Positions 51,713-61,006 of a stretch of DNA of 64,000 nucleotides are shown here, in pieces. Both the position numbers and the translations under genes were made by a program. The notes below the pieces were generated by a model. The model saw nothing but the letters and a program-made list of their open reading frames with translations, did not search any database and was not told the origin of the DNA. Location of the stretch: NCBI RefSeq assembly GCF_004217285.1, contig NZ_SHKS01000007.1:62001-126000 (forward strand), read 5' to 3'. This DNA is from Streptomyces sp. BK239 (GTDB taxonomy: Bacteria; Actinomycetota; Actinomycetes; Streptomycetales; Streptomycetaceae). The stretch's first letter is position 1. Each line of letters starts with the position of its first letter.

Positions 51713-53914
51713 ATGCACCCCACCAGACGCCCTCGCACGGCCGCGCTCGGCGCCGTCCTGGCCACCGCGTCGCTCGCGTTATCCGCGGTTCCCGCAGCCG
51801 CCGTCACCGGGGGAACCCCGGTCGCCGACGCGGACACCACCTTCGCCTACACCGCACAGATCATCGTCGGCGACCACGACCGCGGCTGTTCCGCGGCCCT
51901 CGTGGACATGGAATGGCTCCTCACAGCGGCCAGTTGCTTCGCAGCCGACCCGGCCGCCTCGCTCGCGGTCGCTGCCGGCGCCCCGGCGAAGGCGACCACC
52001 GCCGTCATCGGACGCGCCGACCTCTCCGGCACCCAGGGCGCCCAGCGCCGTATCGTCGAACTCGTACCGCGCGCGGACCGCGATGTGGTCCTGGCCCGGC
52101 TGAACAGGCCGGTCACCAATGTCGCGCCCATCGCCCTCGCGACCGCCGCGCCGACGGCCGGCCAGGAACTGCGGTTCGCCGGATACGGCCGTACGAAGAC
52201 CGAGTGGGCGCCGCTGAAGCTGCATACCGGCACCTACACGCTCGACTCCGCCGCCGCCACCTCGGCTCAGGTGACCGGCAAGGACGGCGCCGCCGCGTGC
52301 ATGGGCGACTCGGGCGGCCCGGTGATCGGCGACGGCAAGCTCGTGGGCCTCAGCTCCCAGTCCGCCCAGGGCGGTTGCCACGGCATCGACGCCACGCAGA
52401 CCAGTACCGCGGGCGTCATCGCACGCGTCGACGACCTCACCTCCTGGGTGAACTCCAAGGTCGGCGCCACCCGCGTCACCGACTTCAACGGCGACGGCGT
52501 CGAGGACATCGCGATCGCCGACCCGGCAGGCACCGTCGCGGGCAAGACCAACGCCGGTCTGGTGCGCGTCTCCTACGGCGGAGGCAAGGGCACCGCGGAG
52601 ATCAGCCAGGAGCTCGCCTGGGTCGTCGGCGACCCCGAGCAGGGCGACTCGTTCGGCGACGCGATGGACACCGTCGACTACAACGAGGACGGCTACACCG
52701 ACCTCGTCGTCAGCACCACCCTGGAGGACGTCGGCTCCGTCGCGGACGCGGGCTTCGTCGATGTGCTGTACGGCGCTCCCGGCGGCCTGGGCACCGGCGC
52801 GGTGAAGGACACCCACTTCGAGCAGGGCGCGGGCACCGGCGCGATCAAGGCCTCGGTGAACGGGGCGGGCGACCGGATGGGCGACGCCCTCGCCGCCGGC
52901 ACCACCGCCGCCGGCGAGCCGTACATCGTGATCGGAGTGCCCGGCGAGACGGTCGGCACGGTGGCGAAGGCCGGGTCGGCCTTCTACCTGCGCGGCGCCA
53001 CCAACGCCCTGATCCACCAGGACAGGACCGACGTGCCGGGTGGCGCCGAGGCCAACGACGGCTTCGGCACCTCGGTCGCGGCCGACGCCAACCACATCGC
53101 CATCGGCGCGCCCAACGAGAACATCGGGGGCGACAACTCCGCCGGCAACCTGGCCGTCTTCAGCCACGCGCTGCACGCCGAGGGGTACCCCAAGCCGCTG
53201 TTCGGCCTGGACCAGGACCTCGCGAGCGTCTCCGGCGACGCCGAAGCGAACGACGACTTCGGCTGGTCGCTCAGCCTGACCGAGTACCGGCCCTCGGGGG
53301 CCGCCGCAGCCACCGACTCGATCCTGGCGATCGGTTCGCCCGGCGAGACAGTGGTCGTGGGCACCGACAAGAAGGCCGACGCCGGCCGGGTCGTCGTCGG
53401 CCGGGTCACCGCCGCGGGCACCTGGGCCGAGTTGCGGGAGCTGAAGCAGGGCACCGCAGACGACGACGTCTCCGGCACCTCCGAGGCCGGCGACCGGATG
53501 GGCGAGGCCCTGACCGCCGTCAACACCGCGCCGCGCGCGGTCGGCACCACCGCGACCATGCGTCTCGCCGTCGGCACCCCTGGCGAGGCCCTCGGCACCA
53601 CCGCCAACGCCGGCGCCATCCACACGTTCTCGCTCGTCGCGGCGGCCGGCGCCAACGACCGCTGGCTCGAGGCCGGCGACGGTGACGGCATCCCCGGCCC
53701 GCCGGGCGCCAACCAGTACGTGGGCCGCGCGATTCACTACACGGGCACCAAGCTCTACGTCGGCATGCCCTACGGTCCCGGACTCGGCGCTCTGCTCGCC
53801 CTGCCGATGTCCAACACCGTCAACGGCGGCACCGTCGCCGCGGTGACCACCTACAAGCCCGGCACCGGCGGCTTCCCCGCCGTGGGCACCCGGTTCGGCG
53901 CCCAAGCCCGCTGA
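51713..53914 (+). CDS. Secreted trypsin-like/FG-GAP repeat protein lacking the catalytic His
   Basis: ATG 51713 gives 733 residues with a signal peptide (LGAVLATASLALSAVPAAAV). An S1-type domain follows: VTGGTPVADADTTFAY, CSAALVDMEWLLTAASCFA, DVVLARLNRPV and GDSGGPVIGDGK with the Ser near 200. The catalytic His of LTAAHC is Ser74 here. After about residue 260 come FG-GAP/integrin-like repeats (DFNGDGVEDIAIADP, DYNEDGYTDLVVSTTL, GAGDRMGDALAAG, ANDGFGTSVAADANHIAIGA) that build a beta-propeller with Ca-binding DxNxDG loops. Without the His it may be a binding protein instead of an active protease. An upstream GTG (51692) is possible. Confidence 0.85.
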   Translation: MHPTRRPRTAALGAVLATASLALSAVPAAAVTGGTPVADADTTFAYTAQIIVGDHDRGCSAALVDMEWLLTAASCFAADPAASLAVAAGAPAKATTAVIGRADLSGTQGAQRRIVELVPRADRDVVLARLNRPVTNVAPIALATAAPTAGQELRFAGYGRTKTEWAPLKLHTGTYTLDSAAATSAQVTGKDGAAACMGDSGGPVIGDGKLVGLSSQSAQGGCHGIDATQTSTAGVIARVDDLTSWVNSKVGATRVTDFNGDGVEDIAIADPAGTVAGKTNAGLVRVSYGGGKGTAEISQELAWVVGDPEQGDSFGDAMDTVDYNEDGYTDLVVSTTLEDVGSVADAGFVDVLYGAPGGLGTGAVKDTHFEQGAGTGAIKASVNGAGDRMGDALAAGTTAAGEPYIVIGVPGETVGTVAKAGSAFYLRGATNALIHQDRTDVPGGAEANDGFGTSVAADANHIAIGAPNENIGGDNSAGNLAVFSHALHAEGYPKPLFGLDQDLASVSGDAEANDDFGWSLSLTEYRPSGAAAATDSILAIGSPGETVVVGTDKKADAGRVVVGRVTAAGTWAELRELKQGTADDDVSGTSEAGDRMGEALTAVNTAPRAVGTTATMRLAVGTPGEALGTTANAGAIHTFSLVAAAGANDRWLEAGDGDGIPGPPGANQYVGRAIHYTGTKLYVGMPYGPGLGALLALPMSNTVNGGTVAAVTTYKPGTGGFPAVGTRFGAQAR

Positions 53915-53953
53915 GCCGGTCCGGCAACCGGCAGCGAACTCACATTGGTTGAT

Positions 53954-53999
53954 GCCGGAGAGCCCCCGAAAGCCTCACGGCCTTCGGGGGCTCTCCGGC
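53954..53999. terminator. Strong bidirectional terminator
   Basis: A 17-bp perfect stem, GCCGGAGAGCCCCCGAA (53954-53970) with its complement at 53983-53999, around a short loop. It lies between the convergent FG-GAP and rph genes and serves both. Confidence 0.85.
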
Positions 54000-54141
54000 T
54001 GTGACGCATCAGCGCACGCCCTGGCTTCTGCCGGCCGCCGCCTTCACGCAGGTCCTGAAGGCGGGCCACTTCATCGCCCTGGTACGGCCCGACATGCCGG
54101 CCGATCTGCACTCCCGCGGTGTGCCGACACGGCCCCGTACC

Positions 54142-56757
54142 TCACGGAGTCCCGGAAAGGATCTCGACGTATCCGTCGGTTCCGTGGACGCGGATGCGCT
54201 GGCCGTCCCTGATGCGCCGGGTGGCCCGGTCCACGCCGACGACGGCCGGCAGGCCGTACTCGCGGGCGATCACCGCGCCGTGGGTCATCAGGCCGCCCAC
54301 CTCTGTCACCAGCCCCGCGATGCCGACGAACAGCGGCGACCAGCTGGGGTCCGTGAAAGGCGTGACCAGGATGTCGCCCGCTTCCAGGTAGGCGTCCGCC
54401 ATGTCGAGGACGACGCGGGCCCTTCCCTCGACGGTCCCGGCGGAGACCGCGACGCCGGTCAGGGCGCCCGCCGGGACGTCGTCGCGCCGGTACGACCCGG
54501 TGACGGCCTCGCCGTCCGAGGTGAGGACCCGGGGCGGAGTGAGCGCGTGGTACGAACGGAACGCGTCCTTGCGCTGCCGGATGAGCCGGCCGTCCACCTC
54601 GTGCGTGCGCACGACGTCGTGGAGTTCCTGGAACGTCAGGTAGAAGACGTCCTCCTTCTCGGGCAGCGCTCCCGCCCGCACGAGGCGCTCGGCCTCCGCC
54701 ATAAGGGCCTGCTTGTAGACGAAGTAGCGGCTGATGACGCCGTACTTCGGGTACTCCCGGTACCCGATGAAGGTCCGGACCCGGTCGATCATCCGCTTGG
54801 TCTCGTCGGCTTTGCGGTCCCCGTCCGGGAGGGCCCGCAGGCGGGCCAGCACGTCCTGTTCCTTGCGCAGCGCCTGCAACCGCCCTTGCTCGAAGCGCCG
54901 TTCGGCCGCTCCAGGCTCGAAGTTCCGCACATTGTCGAGGAGCACGGGCACGAGCGTGGTGGGGCGCTCGCGCCAGCGCGGCCTCGTGATGTCGATCTCG
55001 CCCACGCAGCGCATGCCGTACCGGTCGAGGTAGGACTCGACGGCTCGGCGCGCCTCGGCGCCGCCCGCGACCTTCGCCAGTTCGTCCAGGAAGGCGTCGT
55101 CCTCGAGTTCCTCGACGTCGTGCAGGAACGCCACCACCTCCGGATGCGGGCGGATCACGTCCGCGACGTCGAGCAGCGCCAGACCCATCTCGGACGTGAT
55201 GTTGCCGGGGGCGGACAACGTGAGCGTGTCGGCCGCGTTCTTCTCCCCCAGCCATTCCCGCAGCTTGTCGTTGAGCCACCAGGTGGCTTCCATCCCCGCC
55301 ATGATCGCCTGGATGCTCAGTGGATCGCTGAGGACTCGTTTGTGCTCCTCGAAGGCGTCCAGCAGGAAGTCGAACAGCGCGGGTCCGGTCTTCGTCCGGA
55401 TGTCGCGTTCGAGGGCGACGAGGAACTCCTCGCTGCGCTCGACCAGTTCGGTGACGATGGCCGGATCGGTCTCGATCGGGGCGGGCGCGGGGCCGGCCGG
55501 CGGCTCGGCGGGGGCCTCGTCCGGGAGCGAGGGGACGAAGTCGCCGTTGTCGAGGACGGTCTCCAGGGCGTCCCTGGTCAGCGGGTCGCCTCGCCCGATG
55601 ACGTCGAGGAGGCCGGCGCGGCTCGCGGGCGAGGCGAGACGCGGGGTGACGTCGACGAACAGCCTCCCGCCGGCCACGTGCATCGGCGCCATGGCCGTCA
55701 GCTGCCACACGGACAGCCCCAGGGGCTTCATGGGGTCGGTCATCATCTGCCCGTGTCCGACGGAGACGTAGACGTGGTTGTCCTGGTCGTCGGTCTCGGG
55801 GACGGGGAACAACGTCGTGACGGGACGGCTCTGGACGATGTGGAAGCCGTCGTCGGCCAGGCACCATTCGATGTCCTGCGGGCGGCCGAAGTGCGCTTCG
55901 ATCCGCCGCCCGAGGCGCACGAGCCGCACGACCTGCTCGTCCGTCAGCGCCGGCTGCTCCCGGCGTCCGGAGTCGATCTCCACTTCCCGCGTGCCGCCGC
56001 CGGGCAGGGCGAGTACGGCGCGCTGTTTGGCGGCGATCGTCCTGGCGACGATCTCGCCTTGCCGCACCTTGAAGACGTCGGGGTTCACCAGGCCGGAGAC
56101 CAGAGCCTCGCCGAGGCCGAAGCCGGCGTCGACGGTGGCGACCTTCCGGTTGCCCGTGACGGGGTCGGCGGTGAACAGGACGCCGGCCGCTCGCGGGAAG
56201 ACCATCCGCTGCACGACCACGGCCATGTGGACCGTGCGGTGGTCGATCCCGTGCCGCTCGCGGTAGGTCACGGCCCGCTCGGTGAACAGCGAGGCCCAGC
56301 ACCGGCTGACGCTCCGCAGGATGGCCGCCGGCCCCACGACGTTCAGGTACGTGTCCTGCTGGCCGGCGAAGGAGGCCGTCGGCAGGTCCTCCGCCGTCGC
56401 GCTGGACCGGACGGCGCAGGCGGTCTGTTCGCCGAGCCGGTCGTACGCCCGGGTGATCGCCGCCGCGAGGTCGGCGGGGATGGCGACCTCTTCGACGGCC
56501 CGGCGGATCCGCCCGCTGAGCGTGCGGATCGCCTCGCCGTCGTCCGGGCCCAGGCCCGACAACCGGTCGAGCAGAGCGTCGATCGACGGTGCTTGCGCGA
56601 TGATCCGCCGGAAGGCGTCCGTCGTCACGCAGAAGCCGGCCGGTACGGAGATGCCCTCGATCCGCGACAGCTCGCCCAGGTGCGCGCCCTTGCCTCCGAC
56701 GACGGCGACCTGGGATGCGTCGACCTCCCGGAGATCCGACACGTACTGCTCGTTCAC
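54142..56757 (-). CDS. rph: Rifampin phosphotransferase
   Basis: GTG 56757 lies 7 bases after GGAGG and gives 871 residues, the usual length. Domains in order: ATP-grasp ATP-binding domain (about 1-315; VGGKGAHLGELSRIEG, CAVRSSATAEDLPTASFAGQ, GLGEALVSGLVNPD, IEWCLADDGFHIVQSRPV), rifamycin-binding helical domain (about 330-755), and the swivelling His domain (VSAGTVEGRARVVLD to the end) with His826 in GGLMTHGAVIAREYG. The enzyme transfers the beta-phosphate of ATP to the C21 hydroxyl of rifamycins through the His, which inactivates them. A rifamycin-associated element lies 126 bases upstream, so rifamycin induction is likely. Confidence 0.92.
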   Translation of the reverse strand: MNEQYVSDLREVDASQVAVVGGKGAHLGELSRIEGISVPAGFCVTTDAFRRIIAQAPSIDALLDRLSGLGPDDGEAIRTLSGRIRRAVEEVAIPADLAAAITRAYDRLGEQTACAVRSSATAEDLPTASFAGQQDTYLNVVGPAAILRSVSRCWASLFTERAVTYRERHGIDHRTVHMAVVVQRMVFPRAAGVLFTADPVTGNRKVATVDAGFGLGEALVSGLVNPDVFKVRQGEIVARTIAAKQRAVLALPGGGTREVEIDSGRREQPALTDEQVVRLVRLGRRIEAHFGRPQDIEWCLADDGFHIVQSRPVTTLFPVPETDDQDNHVYVSVGHGQMMTDPMKPLGLSVWQLTAMAPMHVAGGRLFVDVTPRLASPASRAGLLDVIGRGDPLTRDALETVLDNGDFVPSLPDEAPAEPPAGPAPAPIETDPAIVTELVERSEEFLVALERDIRTKTGPALFDFLLDAFEEHKRVLSDPLSIQAIMAGMEATWWLNDKLREWLGEKNAADTLTLSAPGNITSEMGLALLDVADVIRPHPEVVAFLHDVEELEDDAFLDELAKVAGGAEARRAVESYLDRYGMRCVGEIDITRPRWRERPTTLVPVLLDNVRNFEPGAAERRFEQGRLQALRKEQDVLARLRALPDGDRKADETKRMIDRVRTFIGYREYPKYGVISRYFVYKQALMAEAERLVRAGALPEKEDVFYLTFQELHDVVRTHEVDGRLIRQRKDAFRSYHALTPPRVLTSDGEAVTGSYRRDDVPAGALTGVAVSAGTVEGRARVVLDMADAYLEAGDILVTPFTDPSWSPLFVGIAGLVTEVGGLMTHGAVIAREYGLPAVVGVDRATRRIRDGQRIRVHGTDGYVEILSGTP

Positions 56758-56882
56758 CGCGACACCTCCGAGGTTGCCGTGCTCCGTCGTCCTGCGCTGA
56801 CTGCTTGAATCGCCGACACCTCACGCACGTCGTGCCCCGTTTCCGCTGGTTGTGGCTTCGGCCGGGAATTCTGCGCCACCAC

Positions 56883-56904
56883 GGGGGCCTTGCCGCAAGC
56901 CCCC
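56883..56904 (-). promoter_or_regulatory. Rifamycin-associated element (RAE) upstream of rph
   Basis: On the minus strand this reads GGGGCTTGCGGCAAGGCCCC within a slightly longer G/C run, an inverted repeat that matches the published RAE found upstream of rifamycin-inactivating genes in actinomycetes. It lies 126 bases before the rph start. The RAE is needed for rifamycin-induced expression and is linked to the HelR and RNA-polymerase response. Confidence 0.85.
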
Positions 56905-57210
56905 GGGTGCGCTATAAGTTAGGAGAGGCGAGGAGAGGACTCCTTGCCTTTTTTGTTTTTCCGCCCCTTCCGCCTCCCCTTCCGCCGCCCCTTCCGCCTT
57001 CGCCTTTGCCGCGCCGCACCGGTGCTGAGGCGGCCGGTGTCGGTCGCCTGAACGACCGTGCGGTCCGCGGAAGTCGTCGACCGACAAAGCACGAGACAGC
57101 ACATGTGAGGCAGTTTCCCGAATTTCCGCCGAAATCGGCGCCGTGCGCCAGACTCGTAGGGCCGGGGCGCCGCCGGAAGCGCCCCGCCCACTCTCCGGCG
57201 AGGAGCGCCC
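56905..57210. other. Intergenic stretch with purine/pyrimidine-biased tandem repeats
   Basis: Between divergent genes. It begins with GCTATAAGTTAGGAG, a possible -10-like site, then GA-rich sequence, a T-rich run (CTTTTTTGTTTTTC, near 56950-56963) and repeats of the type CCGCCCCTTCCG up to about 57005. A minus frame through it gives a Lys/Arg-rich peptide (RRKGRRKGRRKGRKNKKGKE); this is simple-sequence effect and is not called as a gene. Confidence 0.45.
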
Positions 57211-58857
57211 ATGGAACCACGCGGCTACCGCATGGTGGTCTCGACCGAACTCAACTACGTGACCGCCTGCGGTACGGCGGAGCGACGGCTGATCGAATGG
57301 ATCCGGGACAAGGGCTACGACCCGTCCGGGCTGGACGAGGGGCGCACCGAGATCGCCCCTCACGCCACCCTGGACCGTGACTTCGAGTCAGGCCTCAAGG
57401 GCGCCTACAGCAGGTGGCGTATGCGCGAAACGCACTCGCCGGCCTCGGGTACCTGGCAGTCGACGCTCATCGTGCGTTCGGGGCTCCAGGAGGACGAGGG
57501 CCGTACGTGGGTCCAGGTCGACATAGAGCACCAGCCGGCCCTCGCCGGAGAGGTCCCCACCCGCGCCAACACCCCGAACATCGTGCGTTCGCTCCTCGAC
57601 TCGCTGGAGGCACGAGACGCGCAGGCCGACGTCGCCGCCTCGCCCGTCTTCATCGAGGCCGAGGACGTCGACGACTCCATCGAGGAGTTGTGCGACAGCA
57701 ACCGTCGTCTGCCCGTCGTCATCGCCACGGTGCCGTACGGGAAGGATCCCGACGACTGGTCGCGGTCGGTCGTCGAGCCGCTCTTCCGCTGCCTGCACGG
57801 ACTGGCCGTGCTGTACGTGCTCACGCCGGAAGCGCAGGCCAAGTTCAACGCCGCGTTGGAGTACCACCCCGTGTTCGGCGGTGGCGTCCGCACCTACCTG
57901 CCGGGGCTCGACCCGGCGTGGAAACCCGACGCGCAACGGCACCCCGTGATGTCGCGCCGGACCATAGAGGCAGACCTCCGCCGCGCCGCGTCCATCCTCG
58001 CCGCGCTTCCCCAACGGCTGTCCTCCCGGCAGCCGTTACCCCCCGCGCTGCTCGGCATCCCGCGCCAGCGGACCCGCCCCAGGTCGACCGCGGACGGCAC
58101 GGACATCGCTCAACTCCGTTCGGACAACACGGCGCTGACGGCCTTGCTGGACGAGGCGGAGCGTGCGGAAGGCATCCGGGTCAGCGAGATCAACGACCTG
58201 TACGCGGAGCTCGCGAAGGCGGACGAGGCCGAGAGCGAACTGCGCGGCGAGAACGAGGAACTGTACGACAAAGTCCAGGAGTCCCAGCGGCTCATACTCC
58301 ACCTGCGTGAACAGCTGCGGGAGGCAGGGCGGTTCGCGGTGGCCCACACCGGCGCCGTCGCCGCGGACATCACCTACCCCAAGACCTTCTCCGAGTTGCT
58401 GGACCGGCTCAAGGAACTGCCCGGCATCTCGTTCACCGGGCAGCGCAAGATCACCAGGGGGCTCGACAGCCAGTCCGTGGACAACTGGCTGCGTGTCGCA
58501 TGGGACGGGCTGCTGGCCCTGGACCACTTCGCCGCCGCCTCCGCCGGCGACAAGAAGTGCGGCGACTTCCTCAGTTGGTGCAAGTCCGACGCCTCCAGCG
58601 CCTTCCCCTTCCCGACGGCCAAAGTGGCCATGCGGGAGTCGGACACCGTCGCCCGCAAACCGAGACTGCGCGCTGAGCGCATGCTCCCGGTTCCGAAGGC
58701 GGTCGACCCCGAGGGCCGGGTCTTCATGCAGGCGCACCTGAAGATCGGCGGGGGCAACACGGTCGCCCCGCGCCTGCACTTCTACGACGACTGCCCGCGC
58801 TCGGGCAAGGTCTACGTCGGCTACCTCGGCCCGCACCTGCGCAACACCCTCACCTGA
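57211..58857 (+). CDS. Uncharacterised coiled-coil protein (548 aa)
   Basis: ATG 57211 (EPRGYRMVVSTELNYVTACG) follows GGCGAGGAGC. The N-terminal 270 residues are alpha/beta (TAERRLIEWIRDKGYDPSGL, STLIVRSGLQEDEGRTWVQV, VVIATVPYGKDPDDWSRSVV, LAVLYVLTPEAQAKFNAAL). A coiled coil follows at about 295-375 (LRSDNTALTALLDEAERAEG, ELRGENEELYDKVQESQRLI). The C-terminal part has CGDFLSWCKSDASSAFPFPT and ends in a beta-rich piece (PRLHFYDDCPRSGKVYVGYL). There is no known family or catalytic set. It diverges from rph. Confidence 0.75.
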   Translation: MEPRGYRMVVSTELNYVTACGTAERRLIEWIRDKGYDPSGLDEGRTEIAPHATLDRDFESGLKGAYSRWRMRETHSPASGTWQSTLIVRSGLQEDEGRTWVQVDIEHQPALAGEVPTRANTPNIVRSLLDSLEARDAQADVAASPVFIEAEDVDDSIEELCDSNRRLPVVIATVPYGKDPDDWSRSVVEPLFRCLHGLAVLYVLTPEAQAKFNAALEYHPVFGGGVRTYLPGLDPAWKPDAQRHPVMSRRTIEADLRRAASILAALPQRLSSRQPLPPALLGIPRQRTRPRSTADGTDIAQLRSDNTALTALLDEAERAEGIRVSEINDLYAELAKADEAESELRGENEELYDKVQESQRLILHLREQLREAGRFAVAHTGAVAADITYPKTFSELLDRLKELPGISFTGQRKITRGLDSQSVDNWLRVAWDGLLALDHFAAASAGDKKCGDFLSWCKSDASSAFPFPTAKVAMRESDTVARKPRLRAERMLPVPKAVDPEGRVFMQAHLKIGGGNTVAPRLHFYDDCPRSGKVYVGYLGPHLRNTLT

Positions 58858-59062
58858 CGCCCCGGCGCTCACGAGAACGTGCTGTCCGCCGCCGTGCCCT
58901 CGGCCGCGGCGGACGGCACACCTCGCGATGGGCCGTCGACGCGACGGACGGGACGGGCGCCTCCTCCCGGACCCGCCCCTGCGCGGACTGCCGGATTCGG
59001 CCCGGCGGTCCGCGCCTCGATCCGCTCGCCGAAGAACGAGTCAGATCGAGAGGCCCGCCGCC

Positions 59063-59305
59063 TCAGCCGCCGCTCTTGCGCCTGAACGATCGCTGGCTCG
59101 CCGCAGGGCCGTGGGCCGCGCGGACTTTCGACGCGTCGGGGTTGGCGGCGGCCTCGGCTGCGTCGGCCTGGGCGCCGCGTTTGCGGGCCAGGGCTTCGCG
59201 GAACTTGCGCTTGAGGTCGTAGTTGCCGTCGCTGTCCGGCGTCACAGGGGACGTCTCCGGGGTGGCCGGCTCCGAACCTTCCGTGGATGCGGGCTCTGCG
59301 GTCAT
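59063..59305 (-). CDS. DUF5302-like small protein
   Basis: ATG 59305 lies 6 bases after AGGAGG. The 80-residue product (TAEPASTEGSEPATPETSP, then NYDLKRKFREALARKRGAQA and ending SQRSFRRKSGG) matches DUF5302, a family of small basic-tailed actinobacterial proteins. An acidic, flexible N-terminus precedes one helix rich in Lys/Arg. Function unknown; nucleic-acid binding is plausible. The region 58858-59062 before its end holds no other gene. Confidence 0.8.
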   Translation of the reverse strand: MTAEPASTEGSEPATPETSPVTPDSDGNYDLKRKFREALARKRGAQADAAEAAANPDASKVRAAHGPAASQRSFRRKSGG

Positions 59306-59450
59306 GGTGGCCTCCTGGGTTCGGGGTGGGGCGACCACAGCTTGTCATGCCGGACGCTGGTGACGTCGTCCTTTTCGTTTCGGCCGATGCCCTGTCATGG
59401 CCGAGGCCGTTCCCCGCGCGGGTGCTTGCCCCGGCAGTCGCCGGCGGCTT

Positions 59451-60821
59451 TCAGCCGTTGCGGCGTGCGTGGGCGGCCTTGCGGGCCTCGGCCAGTTTGC
59501 GGGCCTCGCCGGCCTTGCGGGACTTGCCGCCGGTGCCGCGGGGCGTGCCGAGCCCTCGGAAGGGGGCGTTGGTGTTCTTGGGGCGGGGCGCCGCGGGGCC
59601 GCCGTCGAGCGGGGTTCCCGAGGGGCGCCTGGCGCCGGTGATCCGGGTCAGTTCCGCCTCGCCCGAGCGCACCTTGGTGACGGTCGCCTCGACGCCGGCC
59701 TCGGCCGTCATGCGGCTCACCTCGCGGCGTGCGCCCGCCGTCACGAGCGTGACCACCGCGCCCGACTCACCGGCGCGGGCGGTGCGGCCCGCCCGGTGGA
59801 CGTAGTCCTTGGGGTCGGTGGGCGGGTCGACGTTGACCACGAGGTCCAGGTCGTCGACGTGCAGGCCGCGGGCCGCGACGTCGGTCGCCACCAGTACGGT
59901 GACCCGGCCGTCCTTGAACTGCGCCAGGGTGCGGGTGCGCTGCGGCTGCGACTTGCCGCTGTGCAGGGCGCCCGCGTGCACCCCGCTCGCCCGCAGATGC
60001 CGGGTGAGCTGGTCGACGGCGTGCTTGGTGTCGAGGAACAGCAGGACGCGGCCGTCGCGGGCGGCGATCTCCGTGATGACCGCGTAGCGGTCGGGGCCGT
60101 GGACGACCAGCACGTGGTGCTCCATCGTCGTGACCGTGCTCGCGGACGGGTCGACCGAATGGACGACGGGGTCGTGCAGGAAGCGCTGGACCAGCTGATC
60201 GACGTCGCGGTCCAGCGTGGCCGAGAACAGCATCCGCTGACCGTCGGGGCGCACCTGGCCGAGGAGGTCGACGACCTGCGGCAGGAAGCCCAGGTCGCAC
60301 ATCTGGTCCGCCTCGTCCAGGACGGTGATCCGCACCCGGCCCAGGCGGCAGGCGTTGCGCTCGATCAGGTCGTGCAGGCGTCCGGGGGTGGCGACGACGA
60401 CCTCGGCTCCCTGGCGCAGCGCGGCGATCTGCCGGCTGATCGACAGGCCGCCGACGACCGTGGCCATCCGCAGCCGCAGCGCCTCGGCGTACGGCGTGAG
60501 CGCCTCGGTGACCTGCTGGGCCAGCTCCCGGGTGGGCACGAGGATCAGGGCGAGGGGCTGCTTCGGTTCGGCGCGCCGCCCGGCCGTACGCGTCAGCAGC
60601 GGCAGCCCGAAGGCGAGCGTCTTGCCCGATCCGGTGCGCCCGCGTCCGAGGACGTCGCGTCCTCGCAGGGCGTCGGGCAGGGTGGCGGCCTGGATCGGGA
60701 AGGGGTCGCGCACTCCTTGTCCGTTCAAAGTCCGCAGCACCTCGGCGGGCAGGTCCAGGTCGGCGAAGGAGACGGCCGTCGGGGCGGTGGCGGCGTCGGC
60801 CGTGCCGTCGGGGTGCTTCAT
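59451..60821 (-). CDS. DEAD-box RNA helicase
   Basis: A 456-residue protein from ATG 60821. Motifs in order: Q motif (FADLDLPAEVLRTL then DPFPIQAATLPDAL), motif I GRGRTGSGKT, Ia PTRELAQQV, Ib TPGRLHDLI, motif II DEAD (VLDEADQM), motif III SAT (LFSATLDRD), IV LLFLDTKHAVD, V ATDVAARGLHVDD and VI HRAGRTARAG. A basic, Gly/Arg/Lys-rich tail (RGLGTPRGTGGKSRKAGEAR) should bind RNA. It unwinds structured RNA using ATP, probably in ribosome assembly or mRNA turnover, and is often cold-induced. Confidence 0.95.
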   Translation of the reverse strand: MKHPDGTADAATAPTAVSFADLDLPAEVLRTLNGQGVRDPFPIQAATLPDALRGRDVLGRGRTGSGKTLAFGLPLLTRTAGRRAEPKQPLALILVPTRELAQQVTEALTPYAEALRLRMATVVGGLSISRQIAALRQGAEVVVATPGRLHDLIERNACRLGRVRITVLDEADQMCDLGFLPQVVDLLGQVRPDGQRMLFSATLDRDVDQLVQRFLHDPVVHSVDPSASTVTTMEHHVLVVHGPDRYAVITEIAARDGRVLLFLDTKHAVDQLTRHLRASGVHAGALHSGKSQPQRTRTLAQFKDGRVTVLVATDVAARGLHVDDLDLVVNVDPPTDPKDYVHRAGRTARAGESGAVVTLVTAGARREVSRMTAEAGVEATVTKVRSGEAELTRITGARRPSGTPLDGGPAAPRPKNTNAPFRGLGTPRGTGGKSRKAGEARKLAEARKAAHARRNG

Positions 60822-60950
60822 GTACTGCCTTCCGCAGAGGAACGTGTCGAGGAAGGCCCGGCGGGATCTTACGCACGGCGGCGCCCACCGCGACGACCAC
60901 GCGAACGCGTGACCCTAACACGGGGAGCACACGCCATGGCTCCGTGCCGG

Positions 60951-60981
60951 GAACCCCGGCCGCGGAGCACGGCCGGGGTTC
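60951..60981. terminator. Terminator hairpin downstream of the GH62 gene
   Basis: A perfect 12-bp stem, GAACCCCGGCCG (60951-60962) with CGGCCGGGGTTC (60970-60981), loop of 7. It lies 25 bases beyond the stop of the leftward GH62 gene. Confidence 0.8.
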
Positions 60982-61006
60982 TCGCGGTCACCGTGGAGCG
61001 GACCTG

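Noticed and set aside
54071..56824. Very long alternative frames over rph on both strands
   Set aside because: The 871-aa rph frame carries all domains and motifs; the others are shadows caused by high GC.
56912..57220. Lys/Arg-rich small protein on the minus strand
   Set aside because: Its sequence follows from simple DNA repeats, and it has no supported start.
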